From Agriotes lineatus (taxonomy: Eukaryota; Arthropoda; Insecta; Coleoptera; Elateridae): a stretch of 64,000 nucleotides of DNA. The DNA lies in NCBI GenBank assembly GCA_940337035.1, contig OW679203.1, positions 76,957,061-77,021,060 on the forward strand, written 5' to 3'. This document shows, in pieces, positions 22,701 through 31,560 of this stretch. A program made the position numbers and the translations under genes. The notes beneath the pieces are model-generated. The model had not been told where the DNA came from. It saw only the letters and a list, made by a program, of their open reading frames with translations, and searched no databases. Position 1 is the stretch's first letter, and each line of letters starts with the position of its first letter.

Positions 22701-23075
22701 ATAAATAGATGCCTCAGAAAAATATATAAAATTTACTGGCCAAACACCATCTCAAACAACAACCTATGGGAAAGAGCACAAGAAACACCTATAAATGCTC
22801 AAATAAAGAAACGAAAATGGAATTGGATTGGGCACACTCTACGAAAAGACCCAACAGCAATAGAAAAACAAGCACTAGATTGGAATCCACAGGGCAAACG
22901 CAAAAGAGGAAGACCTAAAACGAGCTGGAGAAGAACAATAGATGAAGAGATCAGAACAACCGGTAAAACATGGAGAGAAATTAAAGAAATGGCTAAAAAC
23001 AGAGTCAGGTGGCGCTGCTTCGTAGAAGCCCTATGTTCCGAAGCGGAATAACAGGAAATAAGTCAAGTAAGTCAA
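19791..23075 (+). mobile_element. RTE-like LINE, apparently full length, nested in the Jockey element
   Basis: A 3,285-bp non-LTR element starting with a run of six G and ending in the short repeated tail aagtcaagtaagtcaa, bracketed by a 12-bp target duplication. One long coding region carries endonuclease, RT and a C-terminal domain, as in RTE-type LINEs of about 3.3 kb. It inserted into the endonuclease part of the older Jockey element on the opposite strand. Confidence 0.9.
20102..23051 (+). pseudogene. RTE-like endonuclease-reverse transcriptase, frameshifted
   Basis: Three overlapping pieces of one protein. The first (20102-21643) is an exonuclease/endonuclease/phosphatase-type domain (GFWNVRTLL, ISEARWNEFG, MGDLNAQVG, SDHHLMIASL) plus the linker RPIKNKEGQLL. 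It opens on TTG; no in-frame ATG precedes this, so the original start codon may be mutated. A lost A near 21595 shifts the frame. The RT continues at 21664-22335 (NWRGITLLS, VDFEKAFDLVN, GVKQGCILSP). The catalytic motif reads FADY instead of FADD because about ten bases are deleted at 22293-22305, and this deletion also shifts the frame. The third piece (22320-23051) has TYLGSVVTG, LLYGSETWK, WIGHTLRKD and GRPKTSW. Hits of this type are often labelled craniofacial development protein 2-like. It is inactive. Confidence 0.88.
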
Positions 23076-23087
23076 GATTGTGTCTAT
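23076..23087. repeat. 12-bp target duplication, right copy
   Basis: gattgtgtctat follows the tail of the RTE-like LINE and matches 19779-19790. Confidence 0.93.
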
Positions 23088-23629
23088 AGGGAAAGTATGT
23101 GCATTCGGGTGGTGCTGATATTTGCACTCCTAGTTGAGAAGTTACGTTTTCTAGTTTCGTTCCATTAGGGTTGGTTTTTCTGCAACCCCAATTTTCATGC
23201 TTACAGTTTAAATCGCCAGCGAGCAGTGTGGGATGTTGATTATTAAAAATTTGCTGAAGTTCGTCCTGGAGCAGTTTGTTGTTTGGTGGTTTGTAAGTAG
23301 AGACTACTTTGAGAGTGGTATTGTTCTCCATAGTGAGACTGATCGCTACAGTTTCTAATTGGTGAATGTTTATGAGGTCTATTGGAGTTGCAATCAGGCT
23401 GCGTTTTATTATTATTGCGGATCCTCCCCATCCTATTTCGTTTTCTCGGTCTTTTCTGAAAATGTGGTAACCGGGTATTGTAAACTTTTGGTTTTGTATT
23501 AGATGTGTTTCTGTGACACATGCTATATCTATTGCATGTCTGGCCAGGAATGAAATAAAAGTAGCTCTTTGTTGTTTTGATCCGTTGGCATTCCAATTTA
23601 GGAAGGTTAACTTGTTTATAGGATGCTGG

Positions 23630-24838
23630 TTATTTTGTGCCATTTTGAAATAACATAGACAGTAAGGATATTATAAAATTTTTGATCTGATCAAGATAAG
23701 GAGTGAGTATTTCTGGGATAGATTGGAGAATATTTGAGGTATTATAGTCAGAAGTAGTTGGGATGCTGTTGTTAGGAGAAGCTGTAATGGGGATCAAAAT
23801 GGAGAGGTTTTTTTGCAGTTGTGCTGAGTATGTTGCATTGGATGTAATTTTACCAGTGATTGAGGCATTAGGATTAGAGGGTCTTATGGTGGGATACGTT
23901 GGTTTATTATTAAACTGTTTTATATAGGGGCAACCCCTGTAGTTTGCAGTATGTTCACCTCCACAGTTGACACATGCAGGTTTATTGACATCTTTGTTGA
24001 TTGTGCACTGTGAATAGTGATGGTGTTGTGTGCATTTAACACATCGTGGAGGTAGATGACAATAATTTTTGATGTGCCCTATACGTTGACAGTTAGTGCA
24101 CTGTGGGGTGTCACTGTTTTTACGTCGGGGTTCGACTGATATTACGCAATATAGTAATCTAGTCAGATTGAAGATATCCTTTGCCTTCTCGTTTTTGCGT
24201 AGTTCGACTGCAAGTATTGGCATCGGGATTTTGTTATGATTTAATAGTCGGGTAGTTTTAACGACAGGATATTTCAAGGCAATCAGTTCAGATGAAATTT
24301 CTTGTTCCGTTATGGAGATAGGAACATTGCGTATAATTACTGATAAGTTGCTATTTTCGGGGTTCTGATATGTGTAATAGTTTACTTTGTGATCATCATA
24401 AAGTTTTGTTAGTTTTCGGTAATCCTCCGCACTCGCTAAGTTGATTCTAAGCTCCTTGCCTTTAAAGGTGGTGGTAAAATCTGCTGTGATTGTTGATTTT
24501 ATGTCCTTAATGATGTTCTGATAATTTGTTCCATTAGGGAGAAATATAGGGGGGATTTTGGGTTTAATGACTGTGTCGTTTGGATTTTGCGATGGAGAAG
24601 GGTTTTGCTCTTTTGATTGCAGTGCGTGAAATTGATTTTGAGAGATTAGAGTCTCATGATTAAATAGGTAGCGTTTGTTAAAATCATCGTCCTCTGGTTA
24701 GGGTAGTGATCGCTTGTTTTTATTTACTTCATGGTTCGTAGAGGTTTCACATTCCATTGCAGTTGAACTAGGGTTAACTTTATCTCCTCTGTATATAATA
24801 TTTGGTGGTTTCAACACACACTTCAGTGGTTCACACAT
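23630..24838 (-). pseudogene. Jockey-type ORF1 (gag-like, zinc knuckles)
   Basis: The minus-strand reading opens at ATG 24838-24836 and runs to a TAA at 23630. A single in-frame TAA near 24697 interrupts it in the N-terminal third. The middle has the nucleic-acid-binding region typical of Jockey ORF1 (NYQNIIKDIKS, LSVIIRNVP). The C-terminal part has three cysteine/histidine knuckles: CTNCQRIGHIKNYC, CVKCTQHHHYSQC and CVNCGGEHTANYRGC. The product would bind element RNA and form particles. Its end overlaps the ATG of ORF2 by 14 bases (TTTCAAAATGGCACAAAATAA), the usual Jockey arrangement. Confidence 0.85.
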
Positions 24839-24960
24839 ATTTAAATATTTGTTTGTTTTTGAACAGATATTAAAAGTTTTTACCAGGAGGTGACGGCAGG
24901 TTGTCGGTTATCGGCCGGAGCAGCCAAGGACCGCCGCAATCGTGAGATTGCGGCGAATGG

Positions 24961-25154
24961 AAAACGGTACTATCACTTAATATTATAAGTCGGTATTTTG
25001 GAAGTAACGAACAAAAGTATTAATGAACATAAAGACACTGGCCGCGCGGCGTGGTTTATTATCGGAAATTAACCAAATCACGTCCGTATACGAGCACGTC
25101 TCACACGGAACTCTTTCAGTAACTCAAAATGGCGGATAAGCTTGCTCGTATAAA
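24961..25154. other. Flank between the Jockey 5' end and the Harbinger region
   Basis: No gene is seen. Contains the GC-rich block ggccgcgcggcgtgg near 25041. Confidence 0.3.
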
Positions 25155-25224
25155 TATAGTACCTTAGCGTCACCCAGCGCCAATTTCATGACGTGGCTAT
25201 AATTTACGCATTAAGCCGGTCCCG

Positions 25225-25290
25225 CCATGGCCAGCTTCATTCTACCCGCTGACGCAAAGCGTTAGCGGACACAGATGAAGCTGGCTATGG
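25225..25290. repeat. 66-bp two-part hairpin in the Harbinger 5' region
   Basis: Outer arms CCATGGCCAGCTTCAT (25225-25240) and ATGAAGCTGGCTATGG (25275-25290) pair with one mismatch. Inner arms CCGCTGACGC (25246-25255) and GCGTTAGCGG (25259-25268) pair with one wobble, leaving a 3-base loop. It is probably a subterminal transposase-binding or structural repeat. Confidence 0.65.
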
Positions 25291-25444
25291 TCCCGCACGA
25301 TGCGTCCAACGTTGGACAGAGTTTTCGACAGTATTACAATTGGCAAGTGCGTCTCCTACACGATGGGGTGAACCTTTGTTCCAACATTGGACCATTTGTT
25401 GGCGCTACTTTTGTGAACTGAAGTCAGTGTCGTGACTTGGAAAA

Positions 25445-28201
25445 ATGGATAATGATATGAGAATTGCTGGGGTTGCCACTGGCATGATCGTTTTGTGTTG
25501 TTCGAAATTATTGAAACGCAAAAAAAAAGGCGGACTAGGCGGTGGTGGATGCTATCTATGAATAAAAGTAGAGAAAGGTAAGTCTTCTTTTTCGTTTTAA
25601 TACCTATCTAATTATTGCTAAATAATATCAATAGTTTACAAAAATTGATTTTGAAAATGTCCTTTGCATAATTCAGGGTGATTCTTATGTTTTTTGATTT
25701 GCTGATTCCAAAAATTACCTCTGTTTTTGTCTATCGCGTTCCAGTTTTTCGGAAAAAATGGTAAAATTTGTGTAAAAATGGATAAAAACGGCCTATTTCA
25801 CTTTTGGGTTACTGATTGTTTCTTTGTTAAGTGAGTACTTTCTTCGTGCGAGTAGAAAAAGAATTGTACCTAACACATACGTAAAGTGCCTTTTCCGCCC
25901 TTGATTGCTGGGCGAACTCCGCTATGCGTCATTATTCGGCCAAGTGCAATTGCATGCCGAAAAAGTAGCACTTTCCGCATTTGTTAGGTAGATTACTATT
26001 ACAATTAACTCAATAATTTATTTCAGATACAATGGCTTAGATCTGTTAGCCGATTTACAAAGAGAACCTTCTGGAAAATTTGAAAATTTTTGTAGAATGT
26101 CTGCAGAAGATTTTGAAATTATTATAAATAAAATGGGACCTCAAATTATGAAAAAAGATACCAATATGCGGAAAGCGATTCCTATTCAGGAACGTTTGGC
26201 AATTACCCTTAGATTTTTGGCAAGTGGTGACAACTATACCAGCCTTGCTTATTTGTTCAAAGTATCAAACCAGGTTATCAGTCGCATTGTGCCAGAAGTG
26301 TGTATGGCTATCAATAAAGCATTGAAGGTAGAAATAAAAGTAAGTAGGTACCTACCTAATAATGTCTATTATTTCTAGTTTATTAAATCAAATAATATTA
26401 CTAAATTACTACAAAATATAAAAATATAGTTTCTAAACATTTTCAGTATGGCCAGTTTCAAAAGTGGAATAATAATCTGATAAACTTGCTCTGCTTTGTG
26501 AGGATTGGTCTTCTTCAATTATTGTGTCATTATTATTTAAAATAGAAAGTGAATTGCGAGAGATACTACTAGGGGGAGTGGGAGATGTTGGTGATGGTGA
26601 CTGAGTATATGGAGGGTTATTTTAGAAAGAATTTATGTAGGAAGGTTGATTATTGGTTTGAGTAAAGGAAGGCTGATGCATATAATCTGATGGAAACCGA
26701 TATTGAGGGGTAAAAGGCGGACTTGGAGATGGTAGTTGGGTAAGTATTAGGCTGGAAGATGAACTAGGAGTTTTTGATGTATTGCGGGGAAAATGAGAAT
26801 TAAGTGCCGTAACATTTTCATGATATTCAGCCTGAAATACAAGGTTATCAATTTTATTTTGTAGAATCAATCGGGTACCAACTGCTAATTTTCTTAGTTT
26901 TTCTGGTAATAATTGACCATAAAGTGCCGCTGCATCCTGCTGCACTTGTCCTGTCCTATTAGTCAAATTATTGAGTGCAGCACTGGCTGCTTTCAAATGT
27001 GTCACAGTTTCATCATCAGTATTGTAGATAGTTTGTTTTCTTTTTCTAGCTTGTGGTTTCATGAACTGGTCATTGTTTCTTTCGCTATCTTCAACTCAAG
27101 CAGGTTCTCTTTGAGTTTCCGGTTCACGTTGAGTCAATTCATCCGTATTATTTATTATTTCTTGATTATCATTTTCTTGTGATTCATCACCAGTCAGCTG
27201 GTCCTAAAAAATTATACACAATATGTTTTAAAAAAAATAAAAACATCAATTCATTTGCACAGAATATCAAGTTTATTTTTATAGTTACTTCAAAAAAAAA
27301 GAAATAATATAAAAGTGTATTAAAAAAAGAAGAACGTTAACGAATACACATTTAATAATTAATATATTTATTTTTTTCAGCTTCCAAAATCAGAAGACGA
27401 ATGGATGCGGGCTGCAAATGAGTTTCAACTGCACTGGAATTTCCCACATTGTGTAGGCGCGATAGATGGGAAACACATTACACTACAAGCTCCATTTAAT
27501 ACCGAATCCGAATTTTTCAACTATAAAAAGTCATTCAGTATCGTACTTATGGCTTTAGTAGATTCAGAATATTGCTTCACATTTGTTGATGTTGGTGCAC
27601 AAGGAAGAATGAATGATGCAGGCGTTTTTGCTGCTACCATACTGTATCGCAAAATTATTCGGAATGAACTTTCACTACCACCAAGGGAACCTTTACCAGG
27701 ACGCCAAAAACCAGTACCATATGTGTTTGTAGGGGACGATGCATTTCCTATTAGCAGCTCTCTTTTGAAACCCTATCCAGGAACTCACGCCAAAAATAGT
27801 ACGGAAAGAATTTTTAATTATCGGCTTTGCCGTGCACGTAGAATCGTGGAAAATGTATTTGGAATTTTAGCATCAGTATTTCGTATACTCAGGGCCCCTA
27901 TATGTTGCTAGAACCTGAAAAAGCTGCTTCAATCAGCATGACATGCACATTGCTGCACAATTTTTTACGAAGAAGTAAAACATCCAGAAACAGGTATACC
28001 CCACCTGGAACGTTTGATTATGAAATGAATGGACAAGTAATAAATGGGTTGTGGCGAAATGATAACAAAAACATGACTTTGTTAACTCCTTTGACGAAAA
28101 CAGCCAGAAAACCTTCGCAAGAAGCAAAGGATATTCAGAGAGAATTTGCCGAATATTTCATTTCTAGTGGTGCAGTTGAATGGCAAAATTATATTAATTA
28201 A
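25445..28201 (+). pseudogene. PIF/Harbinger transposase, three exons
   Basis: DDE transposase of the HARBI1 type. Exon 1 is 25445-25577 (donor GTAAGT), exon 2 is 26027-26339 (acceptor TTTCAG, donor GTAAGT) and exon 3 is 27381-28201 (acceptor TTTTTTTCAG). Exon 2 carries the helix-turn-helix region (RLAITLRFLASGDNYTSLAY). Exon 3 carries the catalytic residues in GAIDGKHI (D), FVGDDAF (D) and RRIVENVFG (E). Two single-base losses break it: one in the run of nine A at 25520-25528 of exon 1, where the basic tract before RRWWMLSMNKSRE is out of frame with the ATG, and one near 27901 (RAPICC-stop instead of continuing at MLLEPEKAA). Allowing one base for each, exon lengths give 422 codons plus stop with matching splice phases. 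Confidence 0.85.
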
Positions 28202-28595
28202 TTTTTGTTATATGTAATATAATAAACTTGCCTCTGAATTTAGGGATGGTATTTTATTTTTCGCGAGTCTTATAAACCTGTCAATTGCGTCATATGCAAA
28301 CCAAGAAGGTTTGTATATATCTTCACTCCCTGTTCCTGTTGTATACGAGTCTGAAACTTTTTTCCTCAAAATTTGAAACTTTTTACCTCAACATTCTATA
28401 TGTTGACAAACGAGACTTTTTCTTTTTCTTAATTTCAGCAATAGGCATGTCAACGCTCATTTCTTTGGAAATATCAAGCCAAGCATCATTTAGAGCATTT
28501 CTGTTTTTATGTCGGAGATGTTCTGGATTCCATAAAATAGAATGTTTCTCATAAAGTGCAATGAATTCAAGAATAAGTTCATTATTCCACTCCAT
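26622..28595 (-). pseudogene. MADF/BESS-like protein of the Harbinger element, two exons
   Basis: Minus-strand accessory gene. Exon 1 (28595-28232) encodes a MADF DNA-binding domain (ELILEFIALYEKHSILWN, ALNDAWLDIS, YKPSWFAYDAIDRF). Exon 2 (27203-26622) encodes a basic stretch (KPQARKRKQ) and a BESS-like tail (LLPEKLRKLAVGTRLILQNK). The donor is GCAAGT after GAG, a GC-AG intron, and the acceptor is TTTTTTAG. Harbinger transposons encode such a second protein to help the transposase bind DNA. Breaks: an imperfect 22-bp tandem duplication near 28365-28390 (GAGGTAAAAAGTTTC repeated as GAGGAAAAAAGTTTC) brings a stop, and exon 2 has an in-frame TGA near 27095. Removing 22 bases makes exon 1 exactly 114 codons. 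Its intron contains transposase exon 3 on the other strand. Confidence 0.8.
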
Positions 28596-29127
28596 TATTA
28601 ACTGAAAAGGAAATTGTTGATTTTTACTAGAGTCCCTATATTAATCGAGTACCGCAATTGATTGCGCCAGTGTTTTGTATTTTGGGAGCAAATATGGCGG
28701 ATACACTGTAAAATCACGAGACGCTAATCCCAGCAAACATTCCAAATGTAAAACCGTGTAATGTTCCTAGAGGTAGTAAAATACACCTGCATTAAAAAAG
28801 TTTATAACCATATATTTGTACAAAGGTACTAATTTAAGTTATTTGCAGATTTAAGATTTGTGTGTACTTAGTACAAACATTCCTGTGTAATGTAAAAAAT
28901 GTGTGTAGGCCCTAACAAAAGCATTAATTTTTCTCTCCTTCCATATTACTGGCTCTAGAAATGGGAATATTTGCTGCTACTATCGCCTCGTAACAGCTGT
29001 GCGTATGTCAAATAATTCAGTTCGAATTCGAAGTTGTGGTTATACTTCAGCGTTTCTTCGTTTTTTGTGCAAGTTCAGTGCACATTTCATACTTTAAAAA
29101 TTAACAAGTATTAATTATAGATAGAAA

Positions 29128-29477
29128 ATGCCGGGCTGCTGTGTGCCCTGTTGCAAAAATCGTTCCGAAAACGGGGTTAGATTGTTCTACATACTCCAAG
29201 GAACTAATCTGGTTAAAATGTATAAAGGAAAATTGCCCCTTAGAGCAAGTATTTGTGAAGTAAGTTCAGTTTTACTTTTACATTTTCCATTAACGCAAGT
29301 GACTTTTATCAATGTGTATCATAATTTTGTTTCAGGCACATTTTAAAGAAAATTAATTTGAATCTGAAAGAATTGACAATAAGAAATTAATTAAAATGGA
29401 ACTCCATTCCCACCTTTACAGCAAAACATATTTACAGCCCTCCTCCAAGAAAAGCGAGAATACGTAATGTTTTTTAG
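29128..29477 (+). pseudogene. THAP zinc-finger domain of P-like transposase, degenerate
   Basis: ATG 29128 begins MPGCCVPCCKNRSENGVRLF, the start of a C2CH THAP domain that in P elements binds the transposon ends. Exon 1 (29128-29259, 44 codons, donor GTAAGT) joins exon 2 from 29336 (acceptor TTTCAG) in phase, giving ICEAHFKEN with the C-x2-H of the motif. A TAA follows HFKEN where glutamine would be expected (HFKENQFE-like), and a later frameshift precedes KWNSIPTF, where THAP domains have LKPxAVPTIF. The usual tryptophan in the exon 1 helix is also absent. The DDE catalytic part of the transposase is not found. Confidence 0.7.
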
Positions 29478-29809
29478 CTGAATCTTAACCTTCTGTAAAC
29501 CCTACTATACAATCACGTGCCAGACATTTAAGTGACTGTGGTAGCTAAGTATGAAATGCGAATTATGTAAAGGGTATATTATAATGAAAATTATTTTATA
29601 GGTTTCGAAACTGAGGAAGTCTGAGATTTGAGTAGTGCAATTTACAGTTTCGTAGCAGCAGTAAAAGCATTACAATGCGTGTCCTTGCAAAAATGACTGT
29701 ACAGATGTATTATATTAAAGTGTTATGTTCAAGAGTAAAACGATTACAAACAATTTGCATGTTTCTGTTTAATATAAATAATAGTCATTTACTTAAATTC
29801 ATTTCTTAA

Positions 29810-30401
29810 CCCTTCAGTACCTGTTTACGGTCTGTAAGACCGAGCAAACACATGATGCAGTATATTACTTAATGTGCTAGCGTTAGTTTACCGCCCATTT
29901 CACTACCTTCCTATATATTGCCATTGAAGATCCGTATGCAGTTTTGAGTTCGTGCGTGCAGTGGTTTAAAAGTTATTTATAATTTCGGTTTCAGAGACCG
30001 AAGCGGGTACCCGAGTTGTTTTTATTTTTACCTTTGATATACGACCAATGTGAGGAGAAGGAAATATTTTCTGCATTTTTAGTAACACTGTTATACTAAA
30101 ACATTATAGTCATGGCAGATTTTATGAGAAAGAACAGGCGCGACTTGAAAAAGACGATGCGAGATATAATAGCGGAGGAGGATGTCGACAACGCGTTTTA
30201 TAATGATGTGCCATCGTCTGACGAAGATAATTTATTGGAAACTAGGGAAATGAACAGGAAATATCTGATTATGAAGACGCTAGTGAACAAGAAACTAATG
30301 CCATAAGATATTTTTATGGAGGTGGCAGAGGGGCAGGGGTGTCGGACTGCCAGACCGGTGCGGGTACTGATGTCTTAGAATTTTGAATGGGTACTGGAGG
30401 G
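29810..30401 (+). mobile_element. 592-bp piggyBac-type element, deleted internally
   Basis: Bracketed by TTAA at 29806-29809 and 30402-30405, the piggyBac target. The ends CCCTTCAGTACC and (reverse complement) CCCTCCAGTACC are 11/12 identical inverted repeats. Inside is the transposase N-terminus only. It is nested in the P-like element. Confidence 0.88.
30112..30386 (+). pseudogene. piggyBac transposase N-terminal remnant
   Basis: MADFMRKNRRDLKKTMRDII followed by an acidic stretch (VPSSDEDN) matches the acidic N-terminal region of piggyBac transposases. A frame change near 30248 switches reading to NEQEISDYEDASEQE and on to a stop at 30384-30386. The catalytic DDD domain is deleted; the N-terminus runs directly into the 3' terminal region. 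It has no function as transposase. Confidence 0.72.
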
Positions 30402-30855
30402 TTAAGATCTATTATCTCAAAAGATTTTTATTTTAAAGGAGCGCCACTAATATCAAATAATTGTGACATAAAAATCCTTGAAAGTAGAATTAGGTAGGTA
30501 CTACTTATATATATATCATCGTTTAAATATATTGTACTTGCTTGTATACAACTTAAAATCAGTAAACACAGATCTAAACTTCAAACGTAAAAGAATTACT
30601 ACCTAAAGCTGTAGGTTATGAAATGCTAATTGTTAAAGAAACTAAGTAGTATTATACTCCAGCTTCTTTTTCCCTTGTGTAGTGTAACTCTTTTTCTAAT
30701 ATTATCGTTAATGTGCATATTTGCTTTAAAACATGAAAAATACACTGTAATTGAAAACGTCGCGTCACCTTGTCATTTTAAATTTCCCGCCTTTTTCTCG
30801 GAGCAAATATGGCGGGTTTGCGGTACTCTATTAATACAGGGACTCTAATTTTTAC

Positions 30856-31335
30856 TAGAGTCCCTGTATATAGTTTTATAAGAGTCGGGCAAACACAAAT
30901 GTCAGCCGCCATTAGTGTTCCAAAAATAAATGATGCGTTCAAGGCCGGAGTTGTTTTCCTTAGTATGTGTCACTTTGATGAATTTAATTACTTGTCAGTT
31001 TGACGTTGTCAATAAATGGTAAACTTAATGCATTTACGAAAACTACACTGGTAGGTATCTACCGTTTACCGATTGGTGGTCAGCTGATTTTGCAGTAGAT
31101 AGATCGGATTGAGTAATTTACGAGCGGTTTTTTGGTGATGTAGTAAACATATAACCTCTAAAAACTTATCTTGTCGTCGAATCGAACAATATTACGTACG
31201 TCATTTAATTGTCATTGCCATAGCCACCCTTCAAATTTCCATTTTTAGATTACTGCGCATGCGCAGTGGATCGTAGCCAATCAAAAATTGAACCGCGTTT
31301 GCCCGACTCTTATCTTACTATATACAGGGACTCTA
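30856..31335. mobile_element. 480-bp MITE abutting the P-like element, same 8-bp target
   Basis: The 39-bp inverted ends (30856-30894 and 31297-31335, 36 of 39 matching) start TAGAGTCCCTGTATATAG, sharing the first 11-12 bases with the P-like element ends. The flanking 8-bp atttttac occurs on the left (30848-30855, shared with the P-like element) and on the right (31336-31343). No transposase is present. It is probably a deletion derivative of a related P-like family. Confidence 0.85.
31252..31267. promoter_or_regulatory. 16-bp palindrome actgcgcatgcgcagt
   Basis: A perfect palindrome containing TGCGCATGCGCA, the consensus bound by NRF-1/EWG-type factors. It lies inside the MITE. Binding is inference; it may be chance or an element-internal site. 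Confidence 0.35.
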
Positions 31336-31431
31336 ATTTTTACATCAAAACAGCGCCACCTATGTAACGAGAATGTACTATATTCTGGAAATAAATGTCA
31401 GTCGAGACTTTCTTGTCTTTATCTATGAGTC

Positions 31432-31454
31432 NNNNNNNNNNNNNNNNNNNNNNN
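31432..31454. other. Assembly gap (23 N)
   Basis: A run of 23 N, apparently a sized gap. Confidence 0.98.
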
Positions 31455-31462
31455 AATCTCTA

Positions 31463-31560
31463 GCGTGCTTTTAAAACTTTCTTTAGTGCAACAAAAGTTA
31501 TTAAATTCGTCCTACATTTTAAATGCGGCATATGCCGCGGGTTTCAGCTAGTAAGAATAA
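31463..31560 (-). repeat. Dispersed repeat head with ACTAGCTGAAACCCGCGG
   Basis: Read on the minus strand it begins actagctgaaacccgcggca followed by the palindrome gcggcatatgccgc. It matches the + strand at 49072-49150 (shared tracts include ttgcactaaagaaag). No gene is present. Confidence 0.65.

Larger units (their letters stand above)
17191..23643 (-). pseudogene. Jockey-type ORF2: endonuclease and reverse transcriptase, split
   Basis: Read on the minus strand from ATG at 23643. The apurinic-type endonuclease comes first (LNWNANGSKQQR, VTETHL, AGDLNCKHENWGC) and breaks at 23088. It resumes after the nested LINE at 19790 with RHNQLRDIL and SDHLPVIF. The RT follows with FLDVAQAFDR, GVPQGSILGPN and catalytic YADD at about 18320. 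Near 18157-18160 one C is missing (P-I-D then a shift into PPYIVINGS), a 1-base frameshift. The thumb continues (KYLGLFLDRRLTWR) to NAEWY at 17822, where the MITE interrupts, and the frame resumes after it with VRNVQLHRETN to a stop at 17191-17193. The enzyme nicks target DNA and copies the element RNA there. The ORF start overlaps ORF1 by 14 bases. Confidence 0.88.
17120..24960 (-). mobile_element. Jockey-type LINE, nearly complete, with two insertions
   Basis: A minus-strand non-LTR retrotransposon with overlapping ORF1 (24838-23630) and ORF2 (23643-17191). A GC-rich 5' leader ends about 24960, and an A-rich 3' end with AATAAA lies near 17150. It is interrupted by an RTE-like LINE at 19791-23075 and a MITE at 17390-17821. 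Without these insertions it is about 4.1 kb, normal for Jockey. Apart from the insertions I see one stop in ORF1 and one base loss in ORF2. Exact ends and target duplication were not found. Confidence 0.85.
28628..30847 (+). mobile_element. P-like DNA transposon, non-autonomous, 8-bp duplication
   Basis: The 30-bp terminal inverted repeats at 28628-28657 and 30818-30847 match at 28 of 30 positions (left end TAGAGTCCCTATATTAATCG). The flanking 8-bp atttttac at 28620-28627 recurs at 30848-30855. An 8-bp duplication, TIRs of about 30 bp and a THAP-domain exon together point to the P superfamily. Most of the transposase is missing. A piggyBac remnant is nested at 29810-30401. Confidence 0.78.
25155..31382 (+). 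mobile_element. PIF/Harbinger DNA transposon, two-gene, interrupted by P-like elements
   Basis: It encodes a Harbinger-type DDE transposase (+) and a MADF/BESS-like protein (-). Candidate ends are TATAGTACCTTAGCGTCAC at 25155 and the reverse complement of a similar sequence ending at 31382 (about 16 of 22 bases match). I could not find a clean 3-bp target duplication, so the ends are tentative. The stretch 28620-31343 consists of later P-like insertions. Without them the element is about 3.5 kb, typical for the superfamily. Confidence 0.65.

Noticed and set aside
25155..31382. 3-bp target duplication for the Harbinger element
   Set aside because: The bases beside TATAGTAC on the two sides do not give the same three letters in any register tried, so the ends stay tentative.
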